Assembly (NCBI GenBank): GCA_017477805.1
Contig: JAFUUM010000370.1
Coordinates: 1-13,083 of the forward strand
Origin: Lachnospiraceae bacterium
GTDB lineage: Bacteria; Bacillota; Clostridia; Lachnospirales; Lachnospiraceae
Reading direction: 5' to 3'
Length of the DNA stretch: 13,083 bases
Part shown: piece by piece, positions 1-7,117 of the stretch
How positions within the stretch are numbered: position 1 is the first letter of the stretch
How the letters are laid out: each line of letters opens with the position of its first letter
Notes under the pieces: model-generated
Told to the model about the DNA's origin: nothing
Seen by the model: only the letters and a program-made list of their open reading frames with translations
Database searches by the model: none
Translations under genes and position numbers: made by a program

Positions 1-419
1 AATTCCACCTGGGCTGCCACTTCCCGAACTCTGTCCTTTCGGTCTGCCTTGCTCCAGATCCTGTTTCTGTCCACCCGGAGGGCTTCCTCCAGGATCCAGC
101 CCACGGTCTTTGCAGGATTCAAGGATCCGTAGGGATCCTGAAAGATCATCTGCGGAGAAGGGTATTTCTGGACAAGACTTCCTTCGAAGTCGCGATTGAT
201 GCCGGCGATGGTCTTTGCAAGGGTGGATTTTCCGCATCCGCTCTCCCCGCAAAGTCCCAGGATCTCCCCCTCCTCCATGGTCAGATCCACATGGTAAAGA
301 GCCTGGGTCCGCTCCGATCTTTCCCAGATATGCTTTTTTTGTTTCGGATAATAAACGTTCAGATCCCGGATCTCCAAAACGTGATCCCGGTCTTTCGTCA
401 GGTTCTTTTCCTGTTCCAT
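1..419 (-). CDS. Peptide-type ABC importer ATPase, DppF/OppF class (partial)
   Basis: This is the second ATP-hydrolysing subunit of the importer encoded upstream; it would sit on the cytoplasmic face of the membrane and power uptake. Only the first 139 residues are in the window; the C-terminal half, with signature motif and Walker B, lies beyond the left edge. I see a Walker A GESGCGKS at residues 58-65 and a Q-loop QMIFQDPYGSLNP at 90-102. The ATG at 417-419 is the natural start, 34 bases after the stop of the preceding ATPase gene. The spacing between Walker A lysine (64) and Q-loop glutamine (94) is only 30 residues, against 50 in its partner, so the usual beta-rich insert is very short. 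Family is secure; the substrate is unknown. Confidence 0.9.
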   Translation of the reverse strand, partial: MEQEKNLTKDRDHVLEIRDLNVYYPKQKKHIWERSERTQALYHVDLTMEEGEILGLCGESGCGKSTLAKTIAGINRDFEGSLVQKYPSPQMIFQDPYGSLNPAKTVGWILEEALRVDRNRIWSKADRKDRVREVAAQVE

Positions 420-453
420 TTAAACGCTCCGTCGGCTTGCGAATTTCGTCGGG

Positions 454-1254
454 TTACAGCCGGATCTTAGGTATCGCCGCAATAAGCCGTCTTGTATAAG
501 CCTGTCTGGGCTCCGAGAAGACTTCTTCCGCCGTTCCCGTTTCCACCACATTTCCCTGATACATCACCATCACCCGCTGACAGAGCTGGCTTACCAGACT
601 TAAATCATGAGAAATGAAAATGATGGAGGTTCCGTAATCTCTGTTAAAGGTTTTCAGAAGTTCCACGATCTGGGCCTGGACCGTCACATCCAGTGCAGTC
701 GTAGGCTCATCGGCGATGAGGATCTTAGGTTCCCCGATCATGGCCGCCGCGATCATGACACGCTGGCGCATACCGCCGGACAATTCGTGGGGATACAGCT
801 TATACACCGTCTCCGGATCATGGAGTCCAACCTTTTCCAGCATGGAGATGGCTTTCTTCTTTCTTGTTTCCTTATCGATCTCCGGATGATGGATCCGCAG
901 GCTCTCTTCCACCTGCCAGCCGATACGCTTCACGGGATTTAAGCTGGTCATGGGTTCCTGGAAGATGATGGAGATCTCATCTCCCTGATAGCCTCGCAGG
1001 GTCTTTCGGTCGCAGGTCAGGAGATCTACGCCGTCGAAGATGATTCGTCCGCTCTTTTTCAGGCTCTTTCTGTTTAAGAGGCCCGCAATGGCAAGAGCAC
1101 TGAGGCTCTTTCCGGAGCCGGATTCTCCAACGATGCCAACGATCTCCCCCTCTTCCAGGGTGAGATCAAAATCATCCACTGCGATCTCCGGGGTATCGTG
1201 ATCATGGAACACAAGATGAAGATCCGTAACCGTAAGGATTATTTCGCCGTTCAT
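454..1254 (-). CDS. Peptide-type ABC importer ATPase, DppD/OppD class
   Basis: First ATPase subunit of the importer, 266 residues. All nucleotide-binding motifs are intact: Walker A GESGSGKS (43-50), Q-loop IIFQEPMTSLNP (Q99), signature LSGGMRQR (158-165), Walker B ILIADE (178-183), D-loop TALD (186-189) and H-loop histidine 216. Its ATG overlaps the TGA of the upstream permease gene by four bases (ATGA), with a purine-rich site GGGAGAGGGGG upstream, so translation is coupled. The protein ends about 50 residues short of typical DppD/OppD subunits and lacks the cysteine-containing oligopeptide C-terminal extension. This resembles the shorter NikD-like proteins. The gene order and family point to peptide, nickel or similar small-solute uptake; the actual substrate cannot be read from the sequence. 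Confidence 0.93.
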   Translation of the reverse strand: MNGEIILTVTDLHLVFHDHDTPEIAVDDFDLTLEEGEIVGIVGESGSGKSLSALAIAGLLNRKSLKKSGRIIFDGVDLLTCDRKTLRGYQGDEISIIFQEPMTSLNPVKRIGWQVEESLRIHHPEIDKETRKKKAISMLEKVGLHDPETVYKLYPHELSGGMRQRVMIAAAMIGEPKILIADEPTTALDVTVQAQIVELLKTFNRDYGTSIIFISHDLSLVSQLCQRVMVMYQGNVVETGTAEEVFSEPRQAYTRRLIAAIPKIRL

Positions 1255-2075
1255 TCCCGCACCCCCTCTCCCAGGAAGGAAAAGCCCAGTACCATGAGGA
1301 TGATCATCAGGCCGGGGCCGAGAACGTATACAGGGGATGACAGCATGTACTGCTGAGCATCCGAAAGCATCTTTCCGAGGCTTGCATGGGGCGGCTGGGA
1401 GCCGATGCCCAAATAACTTAAGCCCGCTTCCGCAAGCACCGCATTGTTAAAGCCGATGAGGATGGCGGAGATCAGCACATTCTTAACGTTGGGCAGGATA
1501 TGGAGAAAGATGATCCGCAGATCCGAAGCCCCCTGAAGTCTGGCACTCCGGACGTAATCCATATCCCGGCATCTTAAAAATTCTCCTCTGACGATACGGG
1601 AATAACTGGGTACAAACGCAATTCCAAGGGACACCATGACCTGCCAGGTGCCGGTTCCGAAAAGGCTGACAAACACAAGGGCAAGGAGGATGCTGGGGAA
1701 TGCAAACAGAGCATCCATGATCCGCATGAGGATGTCATCCGCAAGACCTCCGAAATACCCGGTCAGCGCTCCAATGAGGGTCCCTACGAAAGAACCGATG
1801 AGGATGGTACCGGTGGCGATGAGAAGGGTCACCCGGCTGCCGTAGAGCACACGGGAGAAAACATCCCGTCCCATATTATCGGTCCCCATGATATGACGCA
1901 GTGAGATGCCGGAAAGTTTTTCCTCTCCGTTCATTGCCGTAGGATCATAGGGAGACCATACCAGCCCAAGGAGCACCAGAAACACCACCAGTCCCGTAAT
2001 GATGAGGCCCGTACGGAAAAAGGCGTTTCTGTGTTTTTTTATGAAGTTCAACCGTAACGTCTTTGATTTCTTCAT
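1251..2075 (-). CDS. ABC importer permease, DppC/OppC class
   Basis: Integral membrane subunit of the importer, 274 residues from the ATG at 2073-2075. A short basic N-terminus is followed by a hydrophobic segment (FFRTGLIITGLVVFLVLLGLVW), a periplasm-facing type loop ending in GTDNMGRDVFSR, and several more membrane helices. The conserved cytoplasmic EAA-type loop that contacts the ATPase is seen as SARLQGASDLRIIFLHILPN. An in-frame TTG at 2079-2081, two codons upstream, is an alternative start; the AAGGG ribosome binding site lies 5 bases before TTG and 11 before ATG, so the choice is open. The gene begins 14 bases after the stop of the other permease gene and ends in an ATGA overlap with the ATPase gene. 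Confidence 0.92.
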   Translation of the reverse strand: MKKSKTLRLNFIKKHRNAFFRTGLIITGLVVFLVLLGLVWSPYDPTAMNGEEKLSGISLRHIMGTDNMGRDVFSRVLYGSRVTLLIATGTILIGSFVGTLIGALTGYFGGLADDILMRIMDALFAFPSILLALVFVSLFGTGTWQVMVSLGIAFVPSYSRIVRGEFLRCRDMDYVRSARLQGASDLRIIFLHILPNVKNVLISAILIGFNNAVLAEAGLSYLGIGSQPPHASLGKMLSDAQQYMLSSPVYVLGPGLMIILMVLGFSFLGEGVRE

Positions 2076-2089
2076 GAACAATAAAACCC

Positions 2090-3037
2090 TTACTCGTCTC
2101 CGGAAGCGATCCGGGGATCCACGATGCGGTAGATCACATCCACCAGAAGGTTGATAAAGATCACGAGGAATGCGATCCCCATGATGATGGCTTCCACCAC
2201 GGGATAATCCCGGTTATTGATGGAAGTCAGAAGGATCCGGCTGATGCCCGGGATCCCGAAAACCTGCTCGATGACGATACTGCCTGCCACCATATCCGCC
2301 AGCGCCATGCCAAGGAAAGTGATGACGGGGATCAGGGCATTCTGCAGCACATGGCGGTACAACACGCCGTTGGTGGTGTTTCCTCTGGAGTAGGCCGTAC
2401 GGGTGTAGTCCTTGGCGGCTTCATCGATGACGGAGCCCCGAAGGAGTTTCACCGCCATGGCCGCCTTGGGAAGGGCCACTGCAAAAGCAGGTGCGATAAG
2501 GTACCCGATAAAGCCCGGCACCGACTTTTTGTAAGAGATAAATCCTCCGGGGGTAAAGAGATGGAGGATCATACCAAAGACCAGGGTGATAAGGATACCC
2601 GCAAAGAACGGGGGCACCGCCATGATCACCTGATTCAGGACCATGACAATGTGATCCAGGACTCCGTCTTTGTGCTTGGCCGTATAGATGCCAAGGGGCA
2701 CCGAGATCAGCACCATAAAGACAAAAGAGATCAGTGCCAACGATAAGGTGATGGGGATCTTCTCCGCCAGCATGGATCCCACGGGGATCTTATAGACGTA
2801 AGATGTTCCCAGATCCCCCCGCAACAGTCCAAGGAGCCATCTGCCGTAGCGTACCGGCAGAGGATCCTTTAATCCCATCTGCTGCCGCAAAGCTTCCAGC
2901 TGCTCCGGAGTCCCGTTGGTGCCAAGCTGCCTGAGGGCGGGATCTCCCGGGATCAAAGAAAAAGCGAGAAAGACGCAAAGAGATACCACCAGCAGGGTGA
3001 ACAGCATCATGCAGGCTTTTTTGATCAGATATCTCAT
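2090..3037 (-). CDS. ABC importer permease, DppB/OppB class
   Basis: First membrane subunit of the importer, 315 residues, the usual length for the family. The N-terminus is one long hydrophobic helix (roughly residues 9-30) followed by the family motif FSLIPGDPA and a soluble stretch with QMGLKDPLPVRYGRWL, as in DppB/OppB. Further helices follow, with an EAA-like coupling loop DEAAKDYTRTAYSRG...LYRHVLQNALIPV near residues 200-230. The start ATG at 3035-3037 has a GAGGAAG ribosome binding site. It lies 30 bases downstream of the binding-protein gene and shares its operon. The partner permease and two ATPases follow directly. Confidence 0.93.
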   Translation of the reverse strand: MRYLIKKACMMLFTLLVVSLCVFLAFSLIPGDPALRQLGTNGTPEQLEALRQQMGLKDPLPVRYGRWLLGLLRGDLGTSYVYKIPVGSMLAEKIPITLSLALISFVFMVLISVPLGIYTAKHKDGVLDHIVMVLNQVIMAVPPFFAGILITLVFGMILHLFTPGGFISYKKSVPGFIGYLIAPAFAVALPKAAMAVKLLRGSVIDEAAKDYTRTAYSRGNTTNGVLYRHVLQNALIPVITFLGMALADMVAGSIVIEQVFGIPGISRILLTSINNRDYPVVEAIIMGIAFLVIFINLLVDVIYRIVDPRIASGDE

Positions 3038-3067
3038 GGTCTTCCTCGCTTTTAAGTTGTAAGTTTA

Positions 3068-4600
3068 TTAGTCTGCCAGACGAAGTTTGGCAATATCCTG
3101 TGCGTACAGAGGATAGAAGGTATAACCCGTATACTTCTTGTTCAGTGCCACGAACTCAGGCAGGTCCTGAATGTAAACGTTGGCAGCTTCCTCGGAAAGG
3201 ATACGCTCGCAGGTCTTGAAGTACTCGGTCTTTGCGGCATCATCCACGCTGTTCTCTGCGGCTGCAAAAGCCTCATCGTAAGCGGAGGAATTGAAGTTTA
3301 CGAAGTTATTGTGGGCATCGGATACGAAACGGGACAAAAGAGCGGGTGCATTCAGAGTGGAAGCATCCACACCGATCACAGTGGTCTCATAGTTTCTGCC
3401 GATGTACACATCCTGAAGCCAGCTATCCCATTCCACCAGCTGGATGTTGGCGGTAACACCGATGGCCTTTAACTGGTCGGAAATGACCTGGGCGGTGTCT
3501 ACATGCTGAGTATAGTTGGAAGGAACTGTGATGGTAAAGGTCAGGCCTTCCGCGTAGCCTGCATCCGCAAGCAGCTGTTTTGCCTTCTCCAGATCCTGAT
3601 TATAAGTATCGTTCAGTTCTTTCATGAAGTACTTGTTGAAAGAAGGGAACATGCTGCTGCCGATCTCGGTACCCTTACCGTCGGATACGAAGTTCATGAT
3701 ACCCTGAGGGTCGATGGCATAGCACAGAGCCTGACGTACTCTCACGTCATTGAAAGGCTCTACGGCGTTGTTCAGGTACAGAGCCTGTACCAGGTTCATG
3801 GTACCTTCGTAGATCTCAAACTTGTCGGAGAGCTGAGCTGCCTGTGCGGAAGTCACTCTTGCGAACATATCGATGGAACCGCCCTCAAGATCAAGAACGA
3901 TGGCATCTGCATTGGATTCTACCTTGAAGGTAACGTCGGTGATGTGTGCGGCGTTTTCCTTGCTCCAGTACTCATCAAACTTCTGAAGCACGATGTTCTC
4001 CTGGGGAGAACGGGAAACGTACTTGTAGGGGCCGGTACCGATGGGGTTGGTCTCGGGCGCAGTATTGGATGCGGGAATGATTGCAACCGTCAGGTAGCTG
4101 AGGAAATCGGTATCGGGCTGGGTCAGGGTGATGGCAACATGCTCGTCGTCAACGATCTCACAGCTCTCAATGGCTGAAAAAGCCGATACAAGCGGAGCTC
4201 CCGTACTTGCATCGGCACATCTGTCGATAGAATATTTGATATCTTCTACCGTAACCAATGTGCCGTCGTGGAACTTGATGCCTTTCCTTAACGTAAATGT
4301 GTAGGTTTTGCCATCCTCGGATGTGCTTACCTCACTGGCTACAGCAGGATTAAGATTACCGTTCTCGTCGGGTTTAACAAGTCCTTCAAAGACGTTAAAC
4401 AATACCTCTCTGGTTCCCGCCCCCTCGGCAATGTGGGGGTCAAGACTGTCGATATCCTGAGGTATACCGATGGTAATCGAAGAAGCCTTTTCTGCCTTAT
4501 CGCCTGATCCGCAACCGATCAGTGCAATAGCCAGTACAGGTAACACGAGTACTGACAAAATCCCCTTTCTGAGTTTCAAAGGTGCTTTTGTTTTTCTCAT
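3068..4600 (-). CDS. Extracellular solute-binding lipoprotein, family 5 (DppA/OppA type)
   Basis: This is the substrate-capturing component of the importer, 510 residues, anchored to the outer face of the membrane. A basic N-terminus and hydrophobic core end in a lipobox LIGC, with cysteine 30 as the lipidation site. The mature part has hallmarks of the family 5 binding proteins: IGIPQDIDSLDPH near the start, YTFTLRKGIKFHDGTLVTVEDIKYSI, and GTGPYKYVSRSPQENIVLQKFDEYW. Start ATG at 4598-4600 has an AGAGGT ribosome binding site. It is the first gene of the importer operon, transcribed from the promoter at 4660-4688. Such proteins bind dipeptides, oligopeptides, nickel chelates, haem or sugars; nothing visible here settles which. 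Confidence 0.93.
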   Translation of the reverse strand: MRKTKAPLKLRKGILSVLVLPVLAIALIGCGSGDKAEKASSITIGIPQDIDSLDPHIAEGAGTREVLFNVFEGLVKPDENGNLNPAVASEVSTSEDGKTYTFTLRKGIKFHDGTLVTVEDIKYSIDRCADASTGAPLVSAFSAIESCEIVDDEHVAITLTQPDTDFLSYLTVAIIPASNTAPETNPIGTGPYKYVSRSPQENIVLQKFDEYWSKENAAHITDVTFKVESNADAIVLDLEGGSIDMFARVTSAQAAQLSDKFEIYEGTMNLVQALYLNNAVEPFNDVRVRQALCYAIDPQGIMNFVSDGKGTEIGSSMFPSFNKYFMKELNDTYNQDLEKAKQLLADAGYAEGLTFTITVPSNYTQHVDTAQVISDQLKAIGVTANIQLVEWDSWLQDVYIGRNYETTVIGVDASTLNAPALLSRFVSDAHNNFVNFNSSAYDEAFAAAENSVDDAAKTEYFKTCERILSEEAANVYIQDLPEFVALNKKYTGYTFYPLYAQDIAKLRLAD

Positions 4601-4632
4601 GTTTCTTACCTCTTTCTGAATATAAAATTGTA

Positions 4633-4658
4633 ATGGCGGCGCATTTCTGCGCCGCCAT
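4633..4658 (-). terminator. Perfect 11-bp GC-rich hairpin at the start of the importer transcript
   Basis: The arms ATGGCGGCGCA (4633-4643) and TGCGCCGCCAT (4648-4658) are perfectly complementary around a four-base loop. On the minus strand the hairpin follows the sortase stop codon by about 35 bases and is followed by a poor U-tract (TACAATTTTATA), so it could be a weak intrinsic terminator of the sortase operon. It also begins two bases after the -10 box of the importer promoter and spans its predicted start site. An operator or a 5' mRNA-protecting stem is therefore an equally good reading. Confidence 0.6.
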
Positions 4659-4659
4659 C

Positions 4660-4688
4660 ATCATACTTACTTGTTAAGAATATGTCAA
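4660..4688 (-). promoter_or_regulatory. Sigma-A promoter of the importer operon
   Basis: On the minus strand a perfect -35 box TTGACA (4683-4688) is separated by exactly 17 bases from a -10 box TATGAT (4660-4665). The predicted transcript start is near 4653, giving a leader of about 53 bases before the binding-protein ATG. The -35 box begins only four bases after the sortase stop codon, so the promoter is squeezed between the two operons and overlaps the hairpin at 4633-4658. Confidence 0.85.
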
Positions 4689-4692
4689 GATT

Positions 4693-5538
4693 TTAGTTCA
4701 GGTCCGGATACAGGGAAAGGTCAAAGGTCTCCACCCAGGCCCCGTGGACAATGAAACGGGTGGTACCCGCATCGTTGGCGCAGGTGGACAAAGATATGAT
4801 CTCCGGTCTTTCCGAAAGATCAAATTCGACCTGTTCCATGCTCCGTTTTGTGATCTTTTCCGCGTACTGATCGTAGGCCTTTTCCGTGTCAAAAAGCACG
4901 TAGCTGTCCGAATCATCTCCCGTCACGTAATAAGAAAAGATCTGATATTTCCGCACGGTATTGTTGGGCAGGAAGATGTAGAAATACGGATAAGCTTTCC
5001 GTAACTCTTCTCCCCCTTCTTCACGCAGTGCTTTCAGCGGGCCGAACATGGAACCGTTCTTCATGTTATGACCGTAGATAAAGGTGTTCATATCGCTGAA
5101 GTCCGGCGTGTTCTCATAGTCCATGAAAATGGAACCGGCACGGTTATTCTGGCCTTCCACGGTACGATGAAGATAATAATCGTTGTTGGGGCCCTGGACC
5201 ACAGGGAAGCTGACCTCGCAGAAATCCACGTACAGCCATCCCACCACGTCTTCGTTTTCCGCAAGAAGATTACCGAAATCCACTTTCAGTGCGGGAAAAC
5301 CGTAGTCGACACGGAGCGCTTCCATCTCTTCCTTCTTTGCCGTAGGCACACCTTCCTCGGTGACAGCCGTAACATAAGTATTCTCCAGTTTGGAATACTC
5401 TGCATCCGCCTGATGATAATGATAATAGATATCAAACAGACGGTAGCCGCCGATCAGGAATCCGGCCGCAAAGACCACCAGCAGGACGTTATAGATCAGA
5501 TTGCTTTTCTTTTTTGGCGTTTTGGGAGCATCACTCAT
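4693..5538 (-). CDS. srtB: Class B sortase
   Basis: Membrane-anchored cysteine transpeptidase that links surface proteins carrying a sorting signal to the cell wall or to pilin-like partners. The 281-residue protein starts with a lysine-rich cytoplasmic tail and one transmembrane helix (about residues 13-39), type II topology. Catalytic residues are visible: histidine 157 in FIYGHNMKNGSMFGPL, cysteine 253 in ISLSTC, and arginine 261 in TTRFIVHGAW. The YGHNM...FG and LSTC...R.VVH-like pattern is that of class B. I chose the ATG at 5536-5538, which forms an ATGA overlap with the upstream SEC-C gene; a GTG eight codons earlier is less likely. No sorting-signal substrate is encoded in the window. 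Confidence 0.92.
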   Translation of the reverse strand: MSDAPKTPKKKSNLIYNVLLVVFAAGFLIGGYRLFDIYYHYHQADAEYSKLENTYVTAVTEEGVPTAKKEEMEALRVDYGFPALKVDFGNLLAENEDVVGWLYVDFCEVSFPVVQGPNNDYYLHRTVEGQNNRAGSIFMDYENTPDFSDMNTFIYGHNMKNGSMFGPLKALREEGGEELRKAYPYFYIFLPNNTVRKYQIFSYYVTGDDSDSYVLFDTEKAYDQYAEKITKRSMEQVEFDLSERPEIISLSTCANDAGTTRFIVHGAWVETFDLSLYPDLN

Positions 5539-6047
5539 CGGATCTGGCCTTTTCCACAGCACTTTTTATACTTCTTACCGCTTCCGCAAGGGCAGGGATC
5601 GTTGGGATGAACCTTGATGCCCTTGCGAATGGTGGTAGAATTCTTCTGCTCTTTGTAAAGTTCTTTTCTCTTGTCGGCATCGAAGATCTCTTCCCACTCG
5701 GGCAGGTTGTACAGCCAGTCTGCCTCAGCCGCTACCATGTTCTTGTACAGAAGTTCTTTATCGAAGCCAAGGTTGACCTCGGTGTTCTCATCCATCTCTT
5801 CGATGGGGTTTGCTTCTTTCAGGCTGTCGTTGATACCATCCAGGAAACCTACCATGTACTCCAGGGAAACGCCGTACTTGTCGGCAAGTTCCTTTACGGT
5901 TCCCTTAACCACTTCATCGGGGTTCTTCAGGAGTGTCGCATAGATGTTCTTCTCCTGCATAAAATAATCCTGCCACAGTTTCTGCAGCTGCGCTCTGTCA
6001 GCGTCCTCGGAATATGCTTTGTCTCTCCAGTCCTGTAATAAACTCAT
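5535..6047 (-). CDS. SEC-C motif protein of unknown function
   Basis: A 170-residue soluble protein ending in a SEC-C zinc-binding motif: PCPCGSGKKYKKCCG, with cysteines 152, 154, 163 and 164 in the CxCx8CC arrangement also found at the C-terminus of SecA, where it binds zinc and helps contact SecB or ribosomes. The remaining 140 residues are helical-looking and acidic with no domain I recognise. Similar stand-alone SEC-C proteins occur in many Clostridia, without known function. The ATG at 6045-6047 has an AGAGGT ribosome binding site. It is the first gene after the promoter at 6122-6150 and overlaps the sortase gene by four bases, so the two are co-translated; whether it aids export or sortase folding is speculation. 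Confidence 0.85.
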   Translation of the reverse strand: MSLLQDWRDKAYSEDADRAQLQKLWQDYFMQEKNIYATLLKNPDEVVKGTVKELADKYGVSLEYMVGFLDGINDSLKEANPIEEMDENTEVNLGFDKELLYKNMVAAEADWLYNLPEWEEIFDADKRKELYKEQKNSTTIRKGIKVHPNDPCPCGSGKKYKKCCGKGQIR

Positions 6048-6121
6048 GTTTTTAACCTCTTTTTTCTTTAGCTTTCTTTTCTGTCATTTCGGCTCTTTTC
6101 GTCAAAATGTCCTGTCTTCAC

Positions 6122-6150
6122 AGTATACAAGTCTGCGGTCATTTTATCAA
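6122..6150 (-). promoter_or_regulatory. Sigma-A promoter of the SEC-C/sortase operon
   Basis: On the minus strand a -35 box TTGATA (6145-6150) lies 17 bases upstream of a -10 box TATACT (6122-6127). The predicted start is near 6115, leaving a purine-rich leader of roughly 68 bases before the SEC-C ATG. The hairpin element at 6157-6253 ends six bases upstream of the -35 box. Confidence 0.8.
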
Positions 6151-6156
6151 GTTTGT

Positions 6157-6253
6157 CGACCGCTCGTCATCTCCATCTCACACTACCGTGTTCGATGATG
6201 AGCGGTCGCCAAAAGCCCTGGCCAGCAAGCCAGCTTGCGCCATGGCTCTTGGC
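6157..6253. repeat. Composite palindromic element: two abutting hairpins
   Basis: This fills most of the gap between the CAP gene terminator and the SEC-C promoter. Hairpin one pairs CGACCGCTCGTCATC (6157-6171) with GATGATGAGCGGTCG (6194-6208), 15 pairs with one wobble; its loop holds a smaller ACAC-TACC-GTGT stem. Hairpin two (6208-6253), read on the minus strand, pairs GCCAA/TTGGC, AGCC/GGCT, TGGC/GCCA and GCAAG/CTTGC around a CTGG loop, about 19 pairs with one mismatch and a two-base bulge. GCTCGTC occurs near both ends of the element (6162-6168 and 6252-6258). I see no coding potential. It could be a dispersed intergenic palindromic repeat, a structured RNA or an extra transcription stop. 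Confidence 0.6.
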
Positions 6254-6266
6254 TCGTCGCCTTCAC

Positions 6267-6297
6267 AAAAAAAGGGTCCTCCTTCCGGAGAACCCTT
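6267..6297 (-). terminator. Intrinsic terminator of the CAP lipoprotein gene
   Basis: On the minus strand AAGGGTTCTCC (6287-6297) pairs with GGAGGACCCTT (6272-6282) around a GGAA loop, 11 pairs including one wobble. A run of seven T residues overlaps the end of the second arm (6267-6273). It sits 58 bases past the CAP stop codon. Confidence 0.92.
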
Positions 6298-6354
6298 CTT
6301 TTCATCTATGGTCTGGTACCTTTCTGAGGTCTTCAAGAAATGCGGAGCCGATGA

Positions 6355-6915
6355 TTAATAACCGAACTCCTGAGCCCAGTACAGACGTCCGTCCGTACCT
6401 CTGTAAATAGCGATACCGATGGTCACATAGTCTGCAGTTGCGATGTTTGCTCTGTGAGTAGGAGAAGCCATCCAAGCTGCGGTAACATCAGCTGCGCTGT
6501 TGAAGTTCTTTGCAAGGTTTTCACCATACATTACGTTACTGTTAACTGTCCACCAGTCACTACCATTGGGTCTGGTGTGTGAGAACACGCTGACGATCTC
6601 CTGTGCTCTGACGTAAGCTGCCTCAGTAAGCTGAGGGTCTACAACCAGGGTGCTGAGACCAAGTGCTGCTCTCTCGGCGTTGGTAGCATCAACTGCTGCC
6701 TGAGCCATCTGAATGAGTGCTACATCTTCTTCTGCGAAGGAACCTGCCAGAGCAGCTGCTTCGTCATCGATGTAGATCTCGCCGGCGTGATCGCCGACTG
6801 CTCTGCTGGCTGCGCCATCGTTCAGTTCACCGGCTTCTTTGCTTCCGCAGCCGATCGCGCTGAATACGAAGACGGATGCCAGGGCGATTGCTAAGCCTTT
6901 CTTCCATCTTTTCAT
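6355..6915 (-). CDS. CAP/SCP-domain lipoprotein
   Basis: A 186-residue secreted lipoprotein. The signal peptide (MKRWKKGLAIALASVFVFSA) ends in lipobox AIGC with cysteine 23 as lipid anchor; an acidic alanine-rich linker follows, then a CAP domain (about 65-186) of the bacterial YkwD-like type. Family motifs are clear: NAERAALGL, RAQEI, FSHTRPNG, YGENLA, AWMASPTHRANI and YWAQEFG. The conserved cavity residues are present as Glu106, His113, Glu132 and His154. Bacterial CAP proteins are surface or spore-coat associated and mostly of unknown biochemical role. I chose the ATG at 6913-6915 because GGAGGG lies seven bases upstream and the signal peptide begins there; longer in-frame versions run into the leader. 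A c-di-GMP riboswitch precedes it and a terminator follows, so it is monocistronic. Confidence 0.93.
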   Translation of the reverse strand: MKRWKKGLAIALASVFVFSAIGCGSKEAGELNDGAASRAVGDHAGEIYIDDEAAALAGSFAEEDVALIQMAQAAVDATNAERAALGLSTLVVDPQLTEAAYVRAQEIVSVFSHTRPNGSDWWTVNSNVMYGENLAKNFNSAADVTAAWMASPTHRANIATADYVTIGIAIYRGTDGRLYWAQEFGY

Positions 6916-6973
6916 AAGTCTTCCCTCCATTTCCTCTTGGGTACCGTAGATTGCCAAAGTGTCTGTTGCTACC

Positions 6974-7044
6974 AAAAAAGCCTTGCCAAATCCTCTGGAT
7001 CCCGACAAGACTGCCTCTTTTCTCTCTTGTATTTGGCGAGAGGC
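6974..7044 (-). terminator. Riboswitch expression platform: conditional terminator
   Basis: On the minus strand GCCT-CTC-GCCAAAT (7031-7044) can pair with ATTTGGC-A-AGGC (6980-6991), followed by six T residues (6974-6979), about 60 bases before the CAP start codon. The loop includes ACAAGA/TCTTGT (7025-7030 with 7005-7010). A rival pairing, TGCCTCT (7039-7045) with AGAGGCA (7012-7018), would consume both the 3' edge of the aptamer and the outer part of the terminator stem, so it is the natural antiterminator candidate. Confidence 0.75.
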
Positions 7045-7114
7045 AACTGGCTGTCCATCACGTACGTGCGGGGACCCTTTAGCTTTGCGTCACTACCTTC
7101 CGATAGCTTTGCCC
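7042..7114 (-). ncRNA. Cyclic di-GMP-I riboswitch (GEMM) aptamer
   Basis: The minus strand carries the conserved core of this class in order. GGGCAAAG (7107-7114) opens the aptamer. A stem GCTATC/GGTAGT closed by a GNRA loop GGAA (P2) follows, then the invariant GTGACGCAAAGC (7082-7093). Next come AAAGGGTCC and GGACAGC flanking a CACGTACGTG hairpin (P3), and finally CCAGTTGCC (7042-7050), whose TTGCC is complementary to the opening GGCAA. The GNRA loop is the one that docks into the P3 receptor in known structures. The aptamer binds the second messenger c-di-GMP and here sits in the leader of the CAP lipoprotein gene, just before a conditional terminator. Identification is from memory of the consensus. 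Confidence 0.9.
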
Positions 7115-7117
7115 ATT

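Noticed and set aside
3503..4177. Plus-strand open frame of 224 codons opposite the binding-protein gene
   Set aside because: The minus strand encodes an unmistakable family 5 binding lipoprotein; the opposite frame has no domain, promoter or ribosome binding site that I can see.
4616..4623. TATATT as a -10 box directly before the importer binding-protein gene
   Set aside because: Its transcript would start inside the ribosome binding site, and a far better promoter lies at 4660-4688.
5514..6038. Long plus-strand open frame (174 codons) opposite the SEC-C gene
   Set aside because: It is the antisense shadow of the SEC-C and sortase coding regions, which have clear motifs and ribosome binding sites; its translation shows no recognisable domain.
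6107..6410. Plus-strand open frames across the intergenic region 6048-6354
   Set aside because: They run through hairpins, a terminator and the end of the CAP gene, with low-quality translations and no initiation signals.
6916..7008. Longer CAP protein starting at 7008
   Set aside because: The extra residues are translated leader sequence. The signal peptide and a strong GGAGGG site point to the ATG at 6915.
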